In this document: one piece after another, positions 1 through 7,993 of the stretch
Layout of the letters: each line of letters begins with the position of its first letter
Position numbering within the stretch: position 1 is the stretch's first letter
Assembly: GCF_000716445.1 (NCBI RefSeq)
Contig: NZ_JNWK01000040.1
Coordinates: 1-64,000, forward strand
Direction of reading: 5' to 3'
DNA from: Streptomyces wedmorensis
Lineage (GTDB): Bacteria; Actinomycetota; Actinomycetes; Streptomycetales; Streptomycetaceae
Length of the DNA: 64,000 bases
Program-made: the position numbers and the translations under genes
Notes under the pieces: generated by a model
Database searches by the model: none
What the model was told of the DNA's origin: nothing
The model's input: only the letters and a program-made list of their open reading frames with translations

Positions 1-243
1 CTCCTCACCCCCGCCGGCCTCCCCCTCCACCCCGACTTCCTCTTCCGCGCCGCCGGCCTCGCCGTCGAAATCGAGGGCTACGCCTTCCACGGCACCCGCC
101 GCTCCCACGAACGCGACATCACCCGCTTCAACGCCCTCCAGACCTGCCCCACCATCCGCCGCGTCCTCCGCTTCACCGCCACCGAGGTCTTCACCCGCCC
201 GGACCACATGACCGCCACGATCCTGGCGGCGCTGGCCCTTTGA
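1..243 (+). CDS. C-terminal fragment of an endonuclease-domain (DUF559-like) protein
   Basis: The reading frame is open from base 1 and ends with TGA at 241-243, giving the last 80 residues; the 5' part lies outside the window. The order PDFLFRAAGLAVEIEGYAFH, then an RDxxRFNAL stretch, then VLRFTATEVF resembles the DUF559/Vsr-like endonuclease fold found at the C-terminus of many actinobacterial proteins, where D, E and the following basic residues form a PD-(D/E)XK-like site. No substrate can be assigned. No partner gene is visible: the next gene runs on the opposite strand and ends 123 bp away. Confidence 0.6.
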   Translation, partial: LLTPAGLPLHPDFLFRAAGLAVEIEGYAFHGTRRSHERDITRFNALQTCPTIRRVLRFTATEVFTRPDHMTATILAALAL

Positions 244-366
244 CGGGGGGCGGGGCGGGCCCGAGGGTGGGGGTGGGCTGTGCGGGGGCGGGCAGCCCGG
301 GCGGTCGGGCGGGGCCCGGCCTTCGGATCGGCGACCCGTCACCGCTGGGCCCGCGACCCGCCGCCC

Positions 367-984
367 TTACGGGGCCGTGCCCGTGGTCCTCGGGAACGAG
401 ACCTCGACACGGCGGTTCTTCTTCCGCCCCTCCTCCGTGCCGTTGTCCGCGATCGGATAGTCCTCGCTGTACCCCCGGATGTCGAACGTCGTCCCCGGAT
501 CAAGCGCCCGCGCCAACACCTGCTGCACCGCGACCGCCCGCTCCTTCGAGAGCTTCAACCCGTGCTCGTACGTCCCCAGGTTGTCCGTGAACCCGAACAC
601 CCGGACCCGCCCCGACCCCATCTTGTTGATCTCGGCGGCGATCGCCCCGATCCGCGCCGTCGCCGACGCCGACAACTTCGCGCTGTTCTTCGGGAACAGC
701 ACCTCCGCCTGCAGCGCGAACGTCACGTCCACGTTCGTGTCCTGCCGCCGCTGCTCCCCGCCCTCCTCCTCCACGATCTGCTTGATGTCCAACACCTTCG
801 CCGGCGCGAGCGTCGCCCCATCCGGCAGCATCAACCCCGGCGCGTTCGCATCGATCACCGGCGGCGCCTCCGCGACACCCGCCGATCCCGGCGGATCATC
901 CGCCCGCGCCGCCGGTACCGCGATCGTCCACACCACCACGGACCCCATGGCCCACGCCACCAGTCGTCGTTTCGTCGTCGTCAT
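367..984 (-). CDS. OmpA-domain secreted protein at the end of the Tad locus
   Basis: 205 aa. An N-terminal signal peptide (about residues 1-28, ending near ARA-DD) leads to a C-terminal OmpA/MotB-like domain (about 85-200) with the hallmarks VLFPKNSAKLS, VFGFTDNLGT and EGRKKNRRVEVSF. In this family the late N-x-x-R-R stretch contacts peptidoglycan. Streptomyces has no outer membrane, so a role in tying the pilus machine or its lipoprotein neighbour to the cell wall is more likely than porin function (inference). It is the last gene of the minus-strand Tad run, 9 bp after the lipoprotein gene. Confidence 0.8.
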   Translation of the reverse strand: MTTTKRRLVAWAMGSVVVWTIAVPAARADDPPGSAGVAEAPPVIDANAPGLMLPDGATLAPAKVLDIKQIVEEEGGEQRRQDTNVDVTFALQAEVLFPKNSAKLSASATARIGAIAAEINKMGSGRVRVFGFTDNLGTYEHGLKLSKERAVAVQQVLARALDPGTTFDIRGYSEDYPIADNGTEEGRKKNRRVEVSFPRTTGTAP

Positions 985-993
985 GGCGTCGCC

Positions 994-1563
994 TCAGGAG
1001 AGTTTGAGGGTGGCGGGTTCGAAGGTGGGCAGCTGGAAACTCACCTCGGTGGTGTTGGCGGGGGGTGCGGGGAATTGCAGGAACACGGGGATTGAGCGGC
1101 CGGCGCCGAGATTGGAGAGGCCAGAGGTCGTTAGCGGCCGCCCGTCAGTATCTCGCAGTACGTAGTAGCGCTTCTTACCAACCGAGTCGACCAGCGTGGC
1201 CCCGCCTAGGGAATTGCCATGCTTCACCACCTCGGTCTCGTCACCGCTCAGGCGCGAGGGAACGATCGTCGCAGAGCTGGAGGTGTTCTTGAGCTCACCC
1301 TTGACAGTGAGGAACCCACCCGCATCCCGCTCGACCAAGTTGATGGCCAACTCAAGCCCCTTCTGCCCCTTGAGGGCAGCCAGCACTTCAGTCGGCGCCT
1401 GGGTGGTCTCCTCTTGCTCCGTCGAGGGCTTCTGCGTCGAAGCATTCGTGCCAGCCGGCTTGTCCGCCTTCGGCTTCTCCTCAGCTCCACAACCGACCGC
1501 AAGGATGGCAATCGACGCGACCGCGAGGGAGGCCAACCCTCCTCGTACGAACCGAACATTCAT
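994..1563 (-). CDS. Lipoprotein in the Tad locus
   Basis: 189 aa. The N-terminus has basic residues, a hydrophobic core and a lipobox LAVG-C at about residues 22-26, so it should be lipidated and membrane anchored. A Lys/Glu/Thr/Gln-rich linker (about 27-60) follows. The rest looks like a small beta-sandwich with alternating hydrophobics (LELAINLVERD, GFLTVKGELKNTSSS, TTEVSFQLPTFEPATLKLS), similar in feel to DUF4352-type domains, but I do not recognise the family. It lies 15 bp after the TadG-like gene and 9 bp before the OmpA-domain gene. Codon use is visibly less GC-rich than in the pilus genes. Confidence 0.75.
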   Translation of the reverse strand: MNVRFVRGGLASLAVASIAILAVGCGAEEKPKADKPAGTNASTQKPSTEQEETTQAPTEVLAALKGQKGLELAINLVERDAGGFLTVKGELKNTSSSATIVPSRLSGDETEVVKHGNSLGGATLVDSVGKKRYYVLRDTDGRPLTTSGLSNLGAGRSIPVFLQFPAPPANTTEVSFQLPTFEPATLKLS

Positions 1564-1578
1564 GAATGCGAGCTTCCT

Positions 1579-2240
1579 TTACTCGTCGTCTCCGGCCAGT
1601 CGGACAGTGAAGAGATCTGGGGCGCTGGGAAGCATCGGATCGTCGGGCTCCACAACCCAGACGTCACCACCACAAGTGAGCTCAAGGATCGTCTCGTCCT
1701 CAGGCGCTGGCTCCTCTCCCGCACCTGGGGCATCGGGATCCGGTTCGAGTTCCTCCAGTGCAGGGTCTTCCGGCATCACGAAGGTGCACTTGGGCTCAAT
1801 CACCGCTCTCGACACAGCCGTTGCACGCCGCGACTCCGTCCCGGGAACTATGGACCGGCCGACGCTTGCCCGCGTTTGCACCGTGACCTCAAAGCCTTCT
1901 TGTCCCGAGGTAAGGCGCACACAAGCACCATCCAAGACGTCTGCACCGTTACTGGCGGCAAAGGAAACTGCCTTCTGGCACGCCGGGAAGTCGTCGAACT
2001 CTCTTCCCCGAAGGAATCTGCCCCACCGCTCAGGTTCCCGAATTACGTCGAGCCATCCTTGTCGGAGCTGATCACGAGCGTCCTGTGCGGCAGCAAGTGC
2101 CGCAGCATCAGCGGCAGTCTGGGCGTCGCTGCGATTCACTGCCGCTTGCCCGACCACAAAGTAGACGAACGCAAGGAACAGCAAGCCCGCTACTGCACTG
2201 ATGTATGCGGGGAACGCCTGCCCCGCTTCACCCTGCCCAC
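1579..2240 (-). CDS. TadG-like pilus-assembly protein, probable frameshift near the start
   Basis: About 220 aa. GEAGQAFPAYISAV followed by a hydrophobic segment and then AAVNRSDAQTAADAAALAAA is the N-terminal signature of TadG/TadE-like membrane proteins of Streptomyces Tad loci; the rest is an extracellular domain with four cysteines. The start is the problem. In this frame no ATG, GTG or TTG occurs between the pilin gene and the membrane segment except a TTG inside that segment. A GTG at 2238-2240 is one base out of frame. Adding one G to either nearby G run (opposite 2231-2233 or 2221-2224) would join GTG to the motif. The coordinates use that GTG, so the span is not a multiple of three. 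A sequencing slip or a real frameshift are both possible. Confidence 0.65.
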
Positions 2241-2249
2241 GTAGCGCGC

Positions 2250-2462
2250 CTACTCGCCGCCCGTGAGTTCCGTGATCTTCTGGGCGATCGCATCCTTGAT
2301 CGACTGCCCGATGTCCGTGCCGGTGATCGCCACCACGATCGCCACCACCACGACGATGATCCCCAGATACTCCACCGCCGTCTGTCCGCGGTCGCCCCGC
2401 GGCAGACGGGTGGTCAGTCCTACCTTCGCCCTCGTCAGGGCTTTGAGCAGCGCGTCGTTCAT
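2250..2462 (-). CDS. Flp-type pilin subunit
   Basis: 70 aa. The N-terminus is basic and ends in GDRGQTAVEYLG, followed by a long hydrophobic helix (IIVVVVAIVVAI) and a short polar tail. This is the class III/Flp prepilin pattern, with cleavage expected just before QTAVEY and a glutamate five residues into the mature protein. It should be the structural subunit of the pilus built by the adjacent TadA/B/C machine. The start at 2462 was chosen over an ATG nine codons upstream because GGAGG lies 8 nt before it. No prepilin peptidase gene is in the window. Confidence 0.85.
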   Translation of the reverse strand: MNDALLKALTRAKVGLTTRLPRGDRGQTAVEYLGIIVVVVAIVVAITGTDIGQSIKDAIAQKITELTGGE

Positions 2463-2487
2463 CGTGGTCCCCTCCGCGTTGAGACGC

Positions 2488-2530
2488 ATGGGTGTGGGTG
2501 GGTGGGTGGGGCGGGAGCAGGGGGCGGGCC
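2488..2530 (+). other. G-rich tract with G-quadruplex potential upstream of the pilin gene
   Basis: The plus strand contains a run of at least five GGG/GGGG blocks separated by one to three bases, just upstream of the pilin ribosome site. The plus strand is the template strand for the pilin gene. Intramolecular quadruplex formation is possible from the sequence alone; a regulatory effect is speculation. Confidence 0.4.
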
Positions 2531-2683
2531 TGATGGTGGGTGGGGCCTGTGGCGATCAGGTCCATTCGGTGCACCTCCCTCACACTCGGTTCGCACTGTG
2601 GCACATCGGGTTGCGGAGGCGTAGGGGTTTCGGCGGAATATGTCACTGGGCGGGACGGGGGTTCGGGGGCGGGGAGTTGGGGG

Positions 2684-3571
2684 TCACTTGCCGGTCACGG
2701 AGCCGAAGTCGGTGCCGGTGCCGAGGAAGAGGCCGGCGCCGAGGAGGATCATGGTGGCGGGGACCATGAGGGTGGTGATGACCATGGTGGCCTTGGGGAC
2801 GGCTTTGGCGGCTTTGCGGCGGGCGTTCTGGGCGTCGGTGCGCCGCATGTCGTTGGCGATCTGGATGAGGGTGTCGACGATGGGGGCGCCGAGTTCCTCG
2901 CCTTGCTGGAGGGCGGTGACGAACTGGGCGACTTGCTCCGAGTCGTTGCGGCGGCGGAGTTCGTCGAAGGCTTGGCGGCGGCTGACGCCCATGTCCATCT
3001 GGCGGAGGGTGATGCGGAGTTCGTCGGCCCAGGGGCCTTCGTACTTCTCGGCGACGCGTTCGAGGGCTTGGCGGAAGCCGAGGCCGGCGGAGACGACGAC
3101 GGCGAGGACGTCGAGGAAGTCGGGGAGGGTGCGTTCGATCTGGTCCTTGCGGATGCGGACGGCGGACCAGATGCCGACTTCGGTCCAGAAGGCGCCGAAG
3201 GCGAAGAGGAGGAGGGCGACGAGGTAGGAGCCCTTGCTGAGCATGAGGAGGCCGCCGAGGGCGCCGAGGAAGCCGTAGACGGCGCGGCGGGCGCCGTACC
3301 GGTCGATGGTGAGGCCGCCGGGGTTGCCGGCGAGGTCGATGCGGCGGCGGACGGTGTTGACGCGTTTGGGGCCCATGAGGCGGAGGACGGCGGGCGACCA
3401 GCGCATGCCGAGGCGGTCGACGGCGGAGTCGACGGCGCCGGTTCGGGTGGCGCCGACTTCGAGGGCGAGTGCGAGGTCGTCGGGGAGGCGGGCGTCGGCA
3501 CGGTAGAGCCGGAGGCCGTAGGAGGCGCCGGCGACGGCGAGGCCGGCGAGGAGGGCGAGGAGGAGGTCCAC
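2684..3571 (-). CDS. tadC: TadC, type II/IV secretion F-domain platform protein
   Basis: 295 aa with GTG start. An N-terminal membrane segment is followed by a cytoplasmic region, paired hydrophobic segments near 130-165, then the GspF-type domain (about 170-290) with LPDFLDVLAVVVSAGLGFRQAL and a final membrane helix. With TadB it forms the inner-membrane platform of the pilus motor; Tad systems characteristically split this protein into TadB and TadC. It starts 11 bp after the end of tadB. It lies 221 bp upstream of the pilin gene in the direction of transcription, so the pilin may have its own promoter. Confidence 0.88.
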   Translation of the reverse strand: MDLLLALLAGLAVAGASYGLRLYRADARLPDDLALALEVGATRTGAVDSAVDRLGMRWSPAVLRLMGPKRVNTVRRRIDLAGNPGGLTIDRYGARRAVYGFLGALGGLLMLSKGSYLVALLLFAFGAFWTEVGIWSAVRIRKDQIERTLPDFLDVLAVVVSAGLGFRQALERVAEKYEGPWADELRITLRQMDMGVSRRQAFDELRRRNDSEQVAQFVTALQQGEELGAPIVDTLIQIANDMRRTDAQNARRKAAKAVPKATMVITTLMVPATMILLGAGLFLGTGTDFGSVTGK

Positions 3572-3582
3572 GGCGGCCGTTC

Positions 3583-4524
3583 CTATACGTCGATCTTGGA
3601 GAAGCGGCGGATGACGGCGAAGCCGACGACGTACAGGGCGAAGGCGGCGATGACGGCGGCCTGTCCGGTGCCGGAGCCGGTCATGCGGTCGAGGGCGCCG
3701 GGCTGCATGTTGTCGATGAGGAGGAGGGAGCCGACGCCGATGACGGGCACGGCGTAGGCGGTCATGCTCACCTGGGAGAGCTGGGTGCGGACTTCGCGCC
3801 GGGTCTCCTTGCGTTCTTCCAGGGTCTCGGTGAGGTTGCGCAGGGAGGAGACGACGGTGCCGCCGGCCCGGTTGGCGAGGACGAGAGTGGTGACGAGGAC
3901 GACGAGTTCGCGGGAGGGGAGGCGTTCGGCGAGTTCGCCGAGTGCGTCGTCGAGGGAGGTGCCGACGGCCAGCTGTTGGGCGACTTTCTCCAGTTCGTCG
4001 CCGGCCGGGGCTTCCAGTTCGTCGGCGGCCAGGCTGAGGGCCATGCGCAGGGCGAGGCCGGCCTGGGTGGCGTTGGCCAGGATGCGCGAGAGTTCGGGGA
4101 GTTGGTTGATGAACTTCTCGATGCGCTTCTGACGCTGCCAGTTGAGGAAGCCCATGGCGACCCAGATGCCGAGGAGTCCGCAGATGGGTCCGAAGAACGG
4201 GGAGAGCGCGGCCTGTCCGACGATCCAGAGGACGGCGACGGTGGCGGCGAGGGCGACCGTGAACTCGCCCGGGGTGACGTCGAGTCCGGTGGCCGCGATG
4301 CGCAGTTCCAGTTTCCGTCCGAGCGTGGTCCTCCGGACCCGCCGGTCGATGCCGCGGAAGCGGCGTCTGCGGCGGCCCGTCGCCTCGGGTTCGTTCGTCT
4401 CGTCGAGCCGGGCGACGAGGGCCGCGTGTCGGCGTGCCCCGCTCGCGTACAGCTGGACGCCGGTGATGCCCAGGGCGCAGGCGAGCAGCGTCACGCCCGC
4501 GGTCAGCCAGAAGGGGTCGGTCAT
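3583..4524 (-). CDS. tadB: TadB, type II/IV secretion F-domain platform protein
   Basis: 313 aa. One N-terminal membrane helix, a basic cytoplasmic stretch (RRRRFRGIDRRVRR, about 50-66), two hydrophobic segments near 90-130, then the GspF-like helical domain with LPELSRILANATQAGLALRMAL and a C-terminal hydrophobic segment. It is the partner of TadC in the inner-membrane platform. Its ATG shares ATGA with the stop of a 27-codon ORF, which itself shares ATGA with the tadA stop. Translation therefore looks coupled across all three. Confidence 0.88.
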   Translation of the reverse strand: MTDPFWLTAGVTLLACALGITGVQLYASGARRHAALVARLDETNEPEATGRRRRRFRGIDRRVRRTTLGRKLELRIAATGLDVTPGEFTVALAATVAVLWIVGQAALSPFFGPICGLLGIWVAMGFLNWQRQKRIEKFINQLPELSRILANATQAGLALRMALSLAADELEAPAGDELEKVAQQLAVGTSLDDALGELAERLPSRELVVLVTTLVLANRAGGTVVSSLRNLTETLEERKETRREVRTQLSQVSMTAYAVPVIGVGSLLLIDNMQPGALDRMTGSGTGQAAVIAAFALYVVGFAVIRRFSKIDV

Positions 4525-4604
4525 CGCACTGCCTCCCCGGCGGACGAGTACGCGAGGTTCACTCGCCCCGCCTCCCCCGTGGGCAGGTGCGTGGCGGTCG
4601 TCAT
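4521..4604 (-). CDS. Micro-ORF bridging tadA and tadB
   Basis: A 27-codon ORF fills the gap between tadA and tadB exactly. Its ATG (4602-4604) overlaps the tadA stop as ATGA, and its TGA (4521-4523) overlaps the tadB ATG as ATGA. The peptide is MTTATHLPTGEAGRVNLAYS followed by SAGEAVR, with no membrane segment or motif that I recognise. Double coupling of this kind suggests a translated linker that hands ribosomes from tadA to tadB; whether the peptide has a function is unknown. Confidence 0.5.
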   Translation of the reverse strand: MTTATHLPTGEAGRVNLAYSSAGEAVR

Positions 4605-5947
4605 TCGGCCTCCCGGGTGGCCAGGTGGGCGTCGGTGGCGGCGACGCCGAACGCCTGAGGGATGGGCTGTCCGGCCATGTAGAGGCGTTCGGCGACGCGG
4701 CGGGGCAGCGGGTGATAGGTGAAGCGCCCGTACACGCGCCCGTCGGCGGCGAGCGGCTGGGCCTGGAAGCGGCAGATGGTGGCGAGGAGGAAGCGCTCGC
4801 GTCCGTGGGAGGCGAGGACGGAGATCTCGGTGATGCGGCGGGTGCCGTCGGGGTGGCGGGTGAGCTGGACGAGGACGTCGACCGCGCTGTTGATCTGGTC
4901 GCGGAGTGCTTCGAAGGGCACTTTGACCTCGGACATCGAGGCGAGGGTCTGGAGCCGCATGAGGGCGTCCTCGGCGGAGTTGGCGTGGACGGTGGCGAGG
5001 GAGCCGTCGTGGCCGGTGGACATGGCTTGGAGCATGTCGAGGGTCTCGCCGCCTCGGACCTCTCCGACGATGATCCGGTCGGGGCGCATCCGGAGGGAGT
5101 TGCGGACGAGGTCGCGGATGGAGACGGCGCCGCGGCCTTCGATGTTCGGGGGGCGGGCTTCGAGGCGGATGACGTGGGACTGCTGGAGCTGGAGTTCGGC
5201 CGAGTCCTCGATGGTGATGATGCGTTCGCCGTCGGGGACGAGTCCGGAGAGGGCGTTGAGGAGGGTGGTCTTCCCGGTGCCGGTCGCGCCGGAGACGATC
5301 AGGTTGAACTTGGCCTGGACGAGGCCGGAGAGCAGGAGCAGCATCTGCTCGTCGAGCGAGCCGAGGCCGATCATCTCGTGGAGCGTGTACGCGCGGGGGA
5401 AGCGGCGGATGGTCAGGGTCGCGCCGGTGAGGGAGAGCGGCGGGATGATGACGTTGACGCGCTCGCCGGAGGGGAGGCGGGCGTCGACCATCGGGTTCGA
5501 CTCGTCGACGCGCCGGTTGACGGTCGACACGATCCGCTCGATGGTCTGCATCAGCTGGTCGTGGGAGGCGAAGCGGAGCGGGAGGAGTTCGACGCGTCCG
5601 CCGCGTTCGATGAAGATCTGGTCGGGGCCGTTGACCATGATCTCGGTGATGGAGGCGTCTTCGAGGAGCGGTTCGAGTACGCCGAGCCCGAGGGCCTCGT
5701 CGACGACCCGGCGGATGAGCTGGGCGCGTTCGGCGGTGGAGAGGACCGGGCCCTCGCGGCTGATGATGTGCCCGAGGACGCGTTCCAGGCGGGCGCGCCG
5801 CTCGGCGGCGGCGAGCGCGGACATCTCGGTGAGGTCGATCTCCTCCAGGAGCTTGGCCCGGAAGGCGGCGATCAGGTGGCCGTCCTCCCTGGCAGCCGCG
5901 CCGCCGCCCTTGTCCTCGGGGGCGTTGATCCGGGAGCGCAGGCTCAT
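4601..5947 (-). CDS. tadA: TadA/CpaF-family secretion ATPase
   Basis: 448 aa. An N-terminal helical domain (about 1-110) precedes the secretion-ATPase core. Visible elements are DASITEIMVNGPDQIF (about 110), Walker A GATGTGKTTLLN (about 235), the Asp-box region ITIEDSAELQL, IIVGEVRGGETLDMLQAMSTGHDG (Walker B and following) and TVHANSAEDAL (His box). It should power pilus assembly from the cytoplasmic face of the TadB/TadC platform. Its ATG overlaps the stop of the first TadE-like gene (ATGA) and its stop overlaps the micro-ORF ATG. Confidence 0.92.
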   Translation of the reverse strand: MSLRSRINAPEDKGGGAAAREDGHLIAAFRAKLLEEIDLTEMSALAAAERRARLERVLGHIISREGPVLSTAERAQLIRRVVDEALGLGVLEPLLEDASITEIMVNGPDQIFIERGGRVELLPLRFASHDQLMQTIERIVSTVNRRVDESNPMVDARLPSGERVNVIIPPLSLTGATLTIRRFPRAYTLHEMIGLGSLDEQMLLLLSGLVQAKFNLIVSGATGTGKTTLLNALSGLVPDGERIITIEDSAELQLQQSHVIRLEARPPNIEGRGAVSIRDLVRNSLRMRPDRIIVGEVRGGETLDMLQAMSTGHDGSLATVHANSAEDALMRLQTLASMSEVKVPFEALRDQINSAVDVLVQLTRHPDGTRRITEISVLASHGRERFLLATICRFQAQPLAADGRVYGRFTYHPLPRRVAERLYMAGQPIPQAFGVAATDAHLATREAE

Positions 5948-6339
5948 GGGAGGTCCTCCTGGGGCGTCTCGGGCATCGGCATGGTGGCGGTCTTCTGCAC
6001 GCTTCCGAAGCCGTCCCAGAAGGGCACCACGGAGGGGATGTCGACCGTGACGGTGACGACGGCCTCGCCGCCGCCCGAGTCGTAGGAGACGGTGGAGCGT
6101 TCCGCGACCCAGCCGCTCACCGCGGCCTCGGCGGCCGCCCCGGGGCTGGTTCCGTCCTCGTCGTCGCTCGCGGCCCGGGCGGCCGCGCGGGCCGCGGTGC
6201 CCGCCTGCTGGGCGGCGTAGGCGGCGATGCCGAGCTGGAGGCCCGCGAGGCCGACGAGGAGCAGGATGGGGAGGAAGCCGAGGTATTCGATGGCGGCCTG
6301 GCCGCGGTCGCGGGCCCGTGTGGGGAGTCGTCGTGTCAT
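5944..6339 (-). CDS. TadE-family pseudopilin, first copy
   Basis: 131 aa. The start MTRRLPTRARDRGQAAIEYL was taken at 6339 because it overlaps the previous stop as ATGA; a longer frame upstream only reads through the neighbour. RGQAAIEYLGFLPILLLVGLAG is the TadE-type prepilin-like N-terminus with one membrane helix. An Ala-rich amphipathic stretch (AAQQAGTAARAAARAAS) and a small extracellular domain follow. It is likely a minor pseudopilin acting in assembly. It differs in sequence from the second copy just upstream, so the pair may form a heteromer. Confidence 0.8.
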   Translation of the reverse strand: MTRRLPTRARDRGQAAIEYLGFLPILLLVGLAGLQLGIAAYAAQQAGTAARAAARAASDDEDGTSPGAAAEAAVSGWVAERSTVSYDSGGGEAVVTVTVDIPSVVPFWDGFGSVQKTATMPMPETPQEDLP

Positions 6340-6716
6340 GGGGAGGGGTCCTCCGCTATCGCTCCCGCCTTGCCCCGTACGGTGAAGAGTCCGCCGACGC
6401 CGGGGACGAGTACGGGGACCTTGATCTCCACCACGGCGGTGACCATGCCGTCGCCTTCGGAGCAGCTGGGCGTCGCGCCGCTCGCCCAGGCGCCGTCGAG
6501 GTGCCGCAGTGCGGCCTCGCCGCAGTCGTCGCCGACGGCGGCGGCCCGGGCCGCCTCGTCCGCCGCGTTCCCCGCCAGCGTGTACGTGTATCCGACCAGG
6601 ACGACCTGCCACAGCAGGGCGAGGGTGAGCAGGATCAGCGGCACCATGCCGAGGAACTCCACGGCCACCTGGCCGCGGTCATCGCGTCTCCTGTCGTCGT
6701 CCCGGTGGGCCCGCAT
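6336..6716 (-). CDS. TadE-family pseudopilin, second copy
   Basis: 126 aa. An Arg/Asp-rich N-terminus ends in RGQVAVEFLGMVPLILLTLA, the TadE-type motif and membrane helix, then NAADEAARAAAVGDDC and a short extracellular domain with two cysteines that could form a disulfide. The start at 6716 gives a 4-bp gap from tadZ, and the stop overlaps the next start as ATGA. It is the expected partner of the neighbouring TadE-like protein. Confidence 0.8.
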   Translation of the reverse strand: MRAHRDDDRRRDDRGQVAVEFLGMVPLILLTLALLWQVVLVGYTYTLAGNAADEAARAAAVGDDCGEAALRHLDGAWASGATPSCSEGDGMVTAVVEIKVPVLVPGVGGLFTVRGKAGAIAEDPSP

Positions 6717-6720
6717 GGCT

Positions 6721-7986
6721 TCAGCGTCCTCCGGTGCGGCGGCGCAGGCCGAGAGAGCCGCGGTCGCCGGCGCGGGCGAGCTGCTTTCCGGGCTTGCCGG
6801 GGGTGTCGGCGGCCGGGGCGCCGACCAGGCCGAGTTCGCCGGCGAGGGCCCAGAGTGCCTGCTTGACGGTGGATTTGGCGTCGAGTTCGTGGAGGCGGCC
6901 GGCGTCGACGACGGCGGAGAGTTCCTTGAAGTTGGCGGGGACGGAGATGCCGGAGACGCGGGTGCCGGTGATCTTCTGGACGAGGGGTGGCTGGATCTCG
7001 GTGGAGCGGTGGTGGCGGTTGACGAGGGTGACGGTCTCCTCGGCCTTGCGGACCTGGAGGCGTTCCCACATGCGTACGGTCCGCTTGGCGGCGCGGACGG
7101 CGACGACGTCCGGGGTGGTGACGAGGAGCGCGGTGTCGGCCATTTCGATCGCGGCGGCGTTGGCGCTGTCGAGGCGGGAGCCGCAGTCGAGGACGACGAC
7201 GTCGTGGCGGCCGCGGAGGGCGCTGACGACCTGGCGGGCGGCGCGGTCGGTGACTTCTTCGCCGCGTTCGCCCTCGGCGGGGGCGAGGAGGAGGGAGATG
7301 CCGGTCTCGTGGACGTAGACGGCGTCCTGGAGGACACGGGGGGAGATGTCGGCGATGGTGGCGAGGTCGGCGACGGAGCGGCGGAACTGGACGTCGAGAT
7401 AGGAGGCGATGTCGCCGCTCTGGAGGTCCATGTCGACGAGGGCGACGGTGCGGCCGGAGGCGCGGGCGGCGAGGGCGAGCTGGACGGCGGTGACGGTGGT
7501 GCCGACGCCGCCCTTGGCGCCGCTGACGGTGACGACGGTGCCGCCGGGGCCTGTGGGGTGGTCGGCTCCGGCGCCGAGGTGACGGCGGACGCCGGTGGAC
7601 CACTGGGCGGCGGCCTGGACGCGGCTGGCGAGTTCCTCGTAGCCGAGGGGGAGGGTGACGAGGCCGCGGGCGCCGGAGTCCATGGCGGCGGAGAAGAGGA
7701 CGGGGCTGGCGTCGGCGCTGATGAGGACGGTGCCGACGGCGGGGAAGCGGAGGGCCACCTCGCGGACGAGTTCGAGGGCGGGGACGGGGCCGATCCGCTC
7801 GTGGACGAGGACGACCTCGGGGAGTTCGTCGACGGATACGGCGGCGAGGCGGGCGAGGGCGTCGACGAGCTGGGTGGAGTCGGTGACCGGCGGGGCGGGT
7901 TCGGCGTCGGGCAGCTGGCTGAGCAGGGTCATGACGGACCGGGCCGCGTCGGGGTCCCCGACGGCCGGCAGGATCCTGGTGGTCAT
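6721..7986 (-). CDS. TadZ/CpaE-like ParA/MinD-family ATPase
   Basis: 421 aa. A receiver-like N-terminal domain (about 1-135) lacks an obvious phosphoacceptor. It is followed by a MinD/ParA ATPase domain with the deviant Walker A SGAKGGVGTTVTAVQ (about 145-160) and switch sequence LVDMDLQSGDIASYLD. VVLDCGSRLDS and TTPDVVAVRAAKR come later. TadZ/CpaE proteins place the pilus machine at the cell pole or at a defined membrane site. It lies 7 bp after the cpaB-like gene. Confidence 0.85.
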   Translation of the reverse strand: MTTRILPAVGDPDAARSVMTLLSQLPDAEPAPPVTDSTQLVDALARLAAVSVDELPEVVLVHERIGPVPALELVREVALRFPAVGTVLISADASPVLFSAAMDSGARGLVTLPLGYEELASRVQAAAQWSTGVRRHLGAGADHPTGPGGTVVTVSGAKGGVGTTVTAVQLALAARASGRTVALVDMDLQSGDIASYLDVQFRRSVADLATIADISPRVLQDAVYVHETGISLLLAPAEGERGEEVTDRAARQVVSALRGRHDVVVLDCGSRLDSANAAAIEMADTALLVTTPDVVAVRAAKRTVRMWERLQVRKAEETVTLVNRHHRSTEIQPPLVQKITGTRVSGISVPANFKELSAVVDAGRLHELDAKSTVKQALWALAGELGLVGAPAADTPGKPGKQLARAGDRGSLGLRRRTGGR

Positions 7987-7993
7987 ACCGGCC

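Noticed and set aside
2250..2489. Longer pilin start nine codons upstream
   Set aside because: The downstream ATG at 2462 has GGAGG at 8 nt; the upstream start would lengthen the prepilin leader without a ribosome site.
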